Part shown: piece by piece, positions 13,450 to 15,418 of the stretch | Position numbering within the stretch: the first letter of the stretch is position 1 | How the letters are laid out: the number at the start of each line of letters is the position of its first letter | Origin: Bacillota bacterium | Lineage (GTDB): Bacteria > Bacillota > Clostridia > Oscillospirales > Acutalibacteraceae | NCBI GenBank assembly: GCA_030705695.1 | Contig: JAUZPX010000042.1 | Coordinates: 1 to 15,418 of the forward strand | Length of the DNA: 15,418 nucleotides | Direction: 5' to 3' | Notes under the pieces: generated by a model | Told to the model about the DNA's origin: nothing | Database searches by the model: none | The model's input: only the letters and a program-made list of their open reading frames with translations | Made by a program: the position numbers and the translations under genes

Positions 13450-14751
13450 GTGTTTTTTCAAAAAGATCTTGAGACAATGAAGCGTGTAGAGCTTCAAGAA
13501 CTTCAGCTTCAGAAACTCAAAAAAATGGTTGACTATTGTATTGCAAGTGTCCCTTTTTACGAAAAAAAGCTAAAAACTGCCGGAGTTACCGGTGATAAAA
13601 TCAAATCTTTAAAAGATATTGAGTACATACCTTTTACTACAAAAGAGGAAATACGTGATAATTATCCGTTCGGACTTTTCGGAGCACCGATGAAAAATGT
13701 TATTCGTATTCATGCTTCAAGCGGAACTACGGGAAAGCCAACAGTTGTTGGATATACAAAAGCGGATATCGAAGTATGGTCTGACTGCGTTGCACGTATT
13801 TTAGTTGCCGCAGGAGCAACCGAGGACGATATTGTTCAGGTTTCTTTCGGATACGGATTGTTTACAGGTGCGCTTGGACTTCATTACGGACTTGAAAAAA
13901 TCGGAGCCGCAGTTGTTCCCGCTTCAAGCGGAAACAGCGAAAAGCAACTTATGCTGATGAAGGATTTTGGAGTAACCGGGCTTGTTTCAACTCCGACATA
14001 TGCCATGTATCTTTCTGAATTTGCCAAAGAAAACGGATATACCATAGATGATTTCAAATTAAAAACAGGTTTCTTCGGTTCGGAGGGCTGCTCAAACGAA
14101 ATGCGCTCAAAGATCGAAGAGAATTTCGGATTGTTTGCAACCGACAATTATGGTATGAGTGAGCTTATGGGTCCTGGACTTTCTGGCGAGTGCAAAGAAC
14201 GTGACGGTATGCATATTTGCGAGGATCATTTCTTCGGAGAGATCATCAACAGCCAAACAGGAGAAACTTTACCTGTCGGAGAAACAGGTGAAGCTGTGTT
14301 TACAACTCTTACACGTGAATGCTTCCCGATGCTTCGCTACCGTACTAAGGATATCAGTAGATTTAACGATGAGCCATGCAAATGCGGTCGTACTGCCATG
14401 CGCATGGATAAAATAAAAGGCAGAGCAGATGACATGCTTAAAATTAAGGGCGTTAATGTTTTTCCGTCTCAAATTGAAAGCGTGTTAATCGGTCAGGAAC
14501 ATATCGGAAATCATTATCAGTTGGTGGTTACAAGAGAAGGATATCTTGACCAGCTTGAAGTAAAGGTTGAGCTAACTGATGGTTCGCTGCTTGAGAGCTT
14601 TGGCGAGCTTAATAATTTGCAAAGCAATATTAAAAATAAATTGAAATCCGTTTTAGGATTAGACGCAAAGGTTTCTTTGGTACAGCCGAAAACGCTAGAG
14701 CGTTTTCAAGGCAAAGCCAAGCGAGTACTTGATTTGCGTAATTTGAAATAA
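13450..14751 (+). CDS. paaK: Phenylacetate-CoA ligase (PaaK-type, ANL superfamily)
   Basis: This enzyme makes an aryl-acetyl-CoA thioester from an aryl-acetate, ATP and CoA through an acyl-adenylate. The 433 residues (436 from GTG 13441) match the usual PaaK length. Visible motifs are the P-loop SSGTTGKP (90-97), the DNYGMSE adenylate-binding motif near 235, R-Y-R-T-x-D and a Cys-rich C-K-C-G turn near 315, the hinge region R-A-D-D-M-L-K-I-K-G, and the C-terminal QGKAKR with the candidate adenylation lysine. It sits in front of iorA with only 25 bases between, and has its own promoter. In anaerobes this pair links aryl-acids with aryl-pyruvates, so the gene probably serves aromatic amino acid fermentation or the reverse, rather than aerobic phenylacetate breakdown, for which no paa genes are seen. 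Confidence 0.92.
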   Translation: MFFQKDLETMKRVELQELQLQKLKKMVDYCIASVPFYEKKLKTAGVTGDKIKSLKDIEYIPFTTKEEIRDNYPFGLFGAPMKNVIRIHASSGTTGKPTVVGYTKADIEVWSDCVARILVAAGATEDDIVQVSFGYGLFTGALGLHYGLEKIGAAVVPASSGNSEKQLMLMKDFGVTGLVSTPTYAMYLSEFAKENGYTIDDFKLKTGFFGSEGCSNEMRSKIEENFGLFATDNYGMSELMGPGLSGECKERDGMHICEDHFFGEIINSQTGETLPVGETGEAVFTTLTRECFPMLRYRTKDISRFNDEPCKCGRTAMRMDKIKGRADDMLKIKGVNVFPSQIESVLIGQEHIGNHYQLVVTREGYLDQLEVKVELTDGSLLESFGELNNLQSNIKNKLKSVLGLDAKVSLVQPKTLERFQGKAKRVLDLRNLK

Positions 14752-14776
14752 CATATTCTGAGAGGAAGAATTTTAG

Positions 14777-15418
14777 TTGAAGGAACTGTATTTAGGAAAC
14801 GAAGCCGTAGCAAGAGGGCTTTTTGAAGCCGGCGTGAAAGTGGTTTCAAGCTATCCCGGTACACCGAGCACAGAAATCACCGAATATGCTGCGGAATATA
14901 AAGAAATACAAGCAGAGTGGGCTCCAAACGAAAAAGTTGCTTGTGAAGTTGCGATAGGTGCTTGCTTTGGCGGAGCAAGGGCTTTTTGTGCACAGAAGCA
15001 TGTCGGCTTGAATGTTGCTGCCGATCCGCTTTTCACAGTTGCATATACAGGCGTAAACGGCGGGCTTTGTATTGCTGTTGCTGATGACCCTGGAATGCAT
15101 TCATCGCAAAATGAGCAGGATTCCCGTCACTATGCAATTGCGGCAAAGCTTCCTATGCTTGAGCCTTCTGATTCACAGGAATGCAAAGATTTTACAAAAC
15201 TTGCTTATAAATTGAGCGAGCGATTTGATACTCCCGTAATGCTCCGTTTGTCAACAAGAGTTTCTCACTCGAGAAGTCTTGTGAAAGTCTGCGACAGAGA
15301 AGAGCAAGAGCTTAAACCGTATGAGAAAAACCCGCAAAAATACGTAATGATGCCTGCAATGGCAAAGGCAAGACATATTGTTGTTGAAGAGCATATTCGC
15401 AAGCTTACAGAGTATGCA
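14777..15418 (+). CDS. iorA: Indolepyruvate:ferredoxin oxidoreductase alpha subunit, N-terminal part (3' truncated by window)
   Basis: This is the large subunit of the thiamine-diphosphate enzyme that converts aryl-pyruvates and CoA to aryl-acetyl-CoA, CO2 and reduced ferredoxin. The 214 residues visible belong to the first domain: YLGNEAVARGLFEAGV (5-20), the SYPGTPSTEI turn, the NEKVACEVAIGA helix with the Glu that activates thiamine, and ADDPGMHSSQNEQDSRHYA. All are typical of IorA. The thiamine-phosphate domain and C-terminal ferredoxin-like clusters lie beyond the window; the full protein is normally near 600 residues. TTG 14777 is preceded by AGAGGAAG at eight bases spacing. It follows paaK in the same transcript. 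The beta subunit iorB would be expected next, outside the window. Confidence 0.93.
   Translation, partial: MKELYLGNEAVARGLFEAGVKVVSSYPGTPSTEITEYAAEYKEIQAEWAPNEKVACEVAIGACFGGARAFCAQKHVGLNVAADPLFTVAYTGVNGGLCIAVADDPGMHSSQNEQDSRHYAIAAKLPMLEPSDSQECKDFTKLAYKLSERFDTPVMLRLSTRVSHSRSLVKVCDREEQELKPYEKNPQKYVMMPAMAKARHIVVEEHIRKLTEYA

Overview
The window is AT-rich DNA that reads like a low-GC Clostridia genome, most likely a gut Oscillospirales/Ruminococcus-type organism. The grounds are strong AGGAGG-type ribosome sites, frequent GTG/TTG starts, ER-type (SipW) signal peptidases, a YtaF-like protein, a starch-binding-module-like domain and a PaaK/IorA pair. The organism is an inference. I recognise no species-specific marker, and I see no rRNA, tRNA, CRISPR array or insertion sequence.

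Bases 1-10487 hold one long run of plus-strand genes that looks like a dedicated cell-surface locus. It opens with the last 51 codons of a secreted protein cut by the window edge. Then come a SipW-type signal peptidase, a membrane-anchored McrB-like AAA+ ATPase, and an 899-residue protein with a DUF2357 (McrC-like) N-terminal region, a very long coiled coil and a DegV-like C-terminal domain. Four secreted proteins follow, each with a single N-terminal hydrophobic segment ending in a small-x-small/W cleavage motif of the TasA type. One of them carries a Thr-Ser-Ala-Pro repeat linker and a CBM26-like starch-binding domain. The run ends with a second SipW-type peptidase that has a lysine-rich tail. 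Several of the secreted proteins, including the truncated one, share a C-terminal W-[IL]-[ED]-G-x-D signature, so they are probably paralogues or co-assembling subunits. The reading I favour is that the two peptidases mature the surface subunits, while the ATPase and coiled-coil protein form an envelope-linked machine adapted from a McrBC-like NTPase pair, without a visible nuclease.

Bases 10487-10518 form a perfect hairpin between convergent genes. It is followed on the minus strand by a YtaF/MntP-family membrane protein (10512-11108). A regulatory interval with several inverted repeats (11109-11370) separates it from a plus-strand two-gene unit: a DHA2-type MFS exporter (11371-12828) and a CrcB/FluC fluoride channel (12833-13213), closed by a clear rho-independent terminator. 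The last unit starts from a good sigma-A-type promoter (13299-13327). It encodes a phenylacetate-CoA ligase (13450-14751) and the N-terminal part of indolepyruvate:ferredoxin oxidoreductase alpha (14777 to the window end), an aryl-acid/aryl-pyruvate module of anaerobes.

The most interesting part is the 1-10487 locus. Its membrane-anchored McrB-like ATPase plus DUF2357-coiled-coil-DegV-like protein, embedded among SipW-type peptidases and starch-binding surface subunits, does not match any system I can name.
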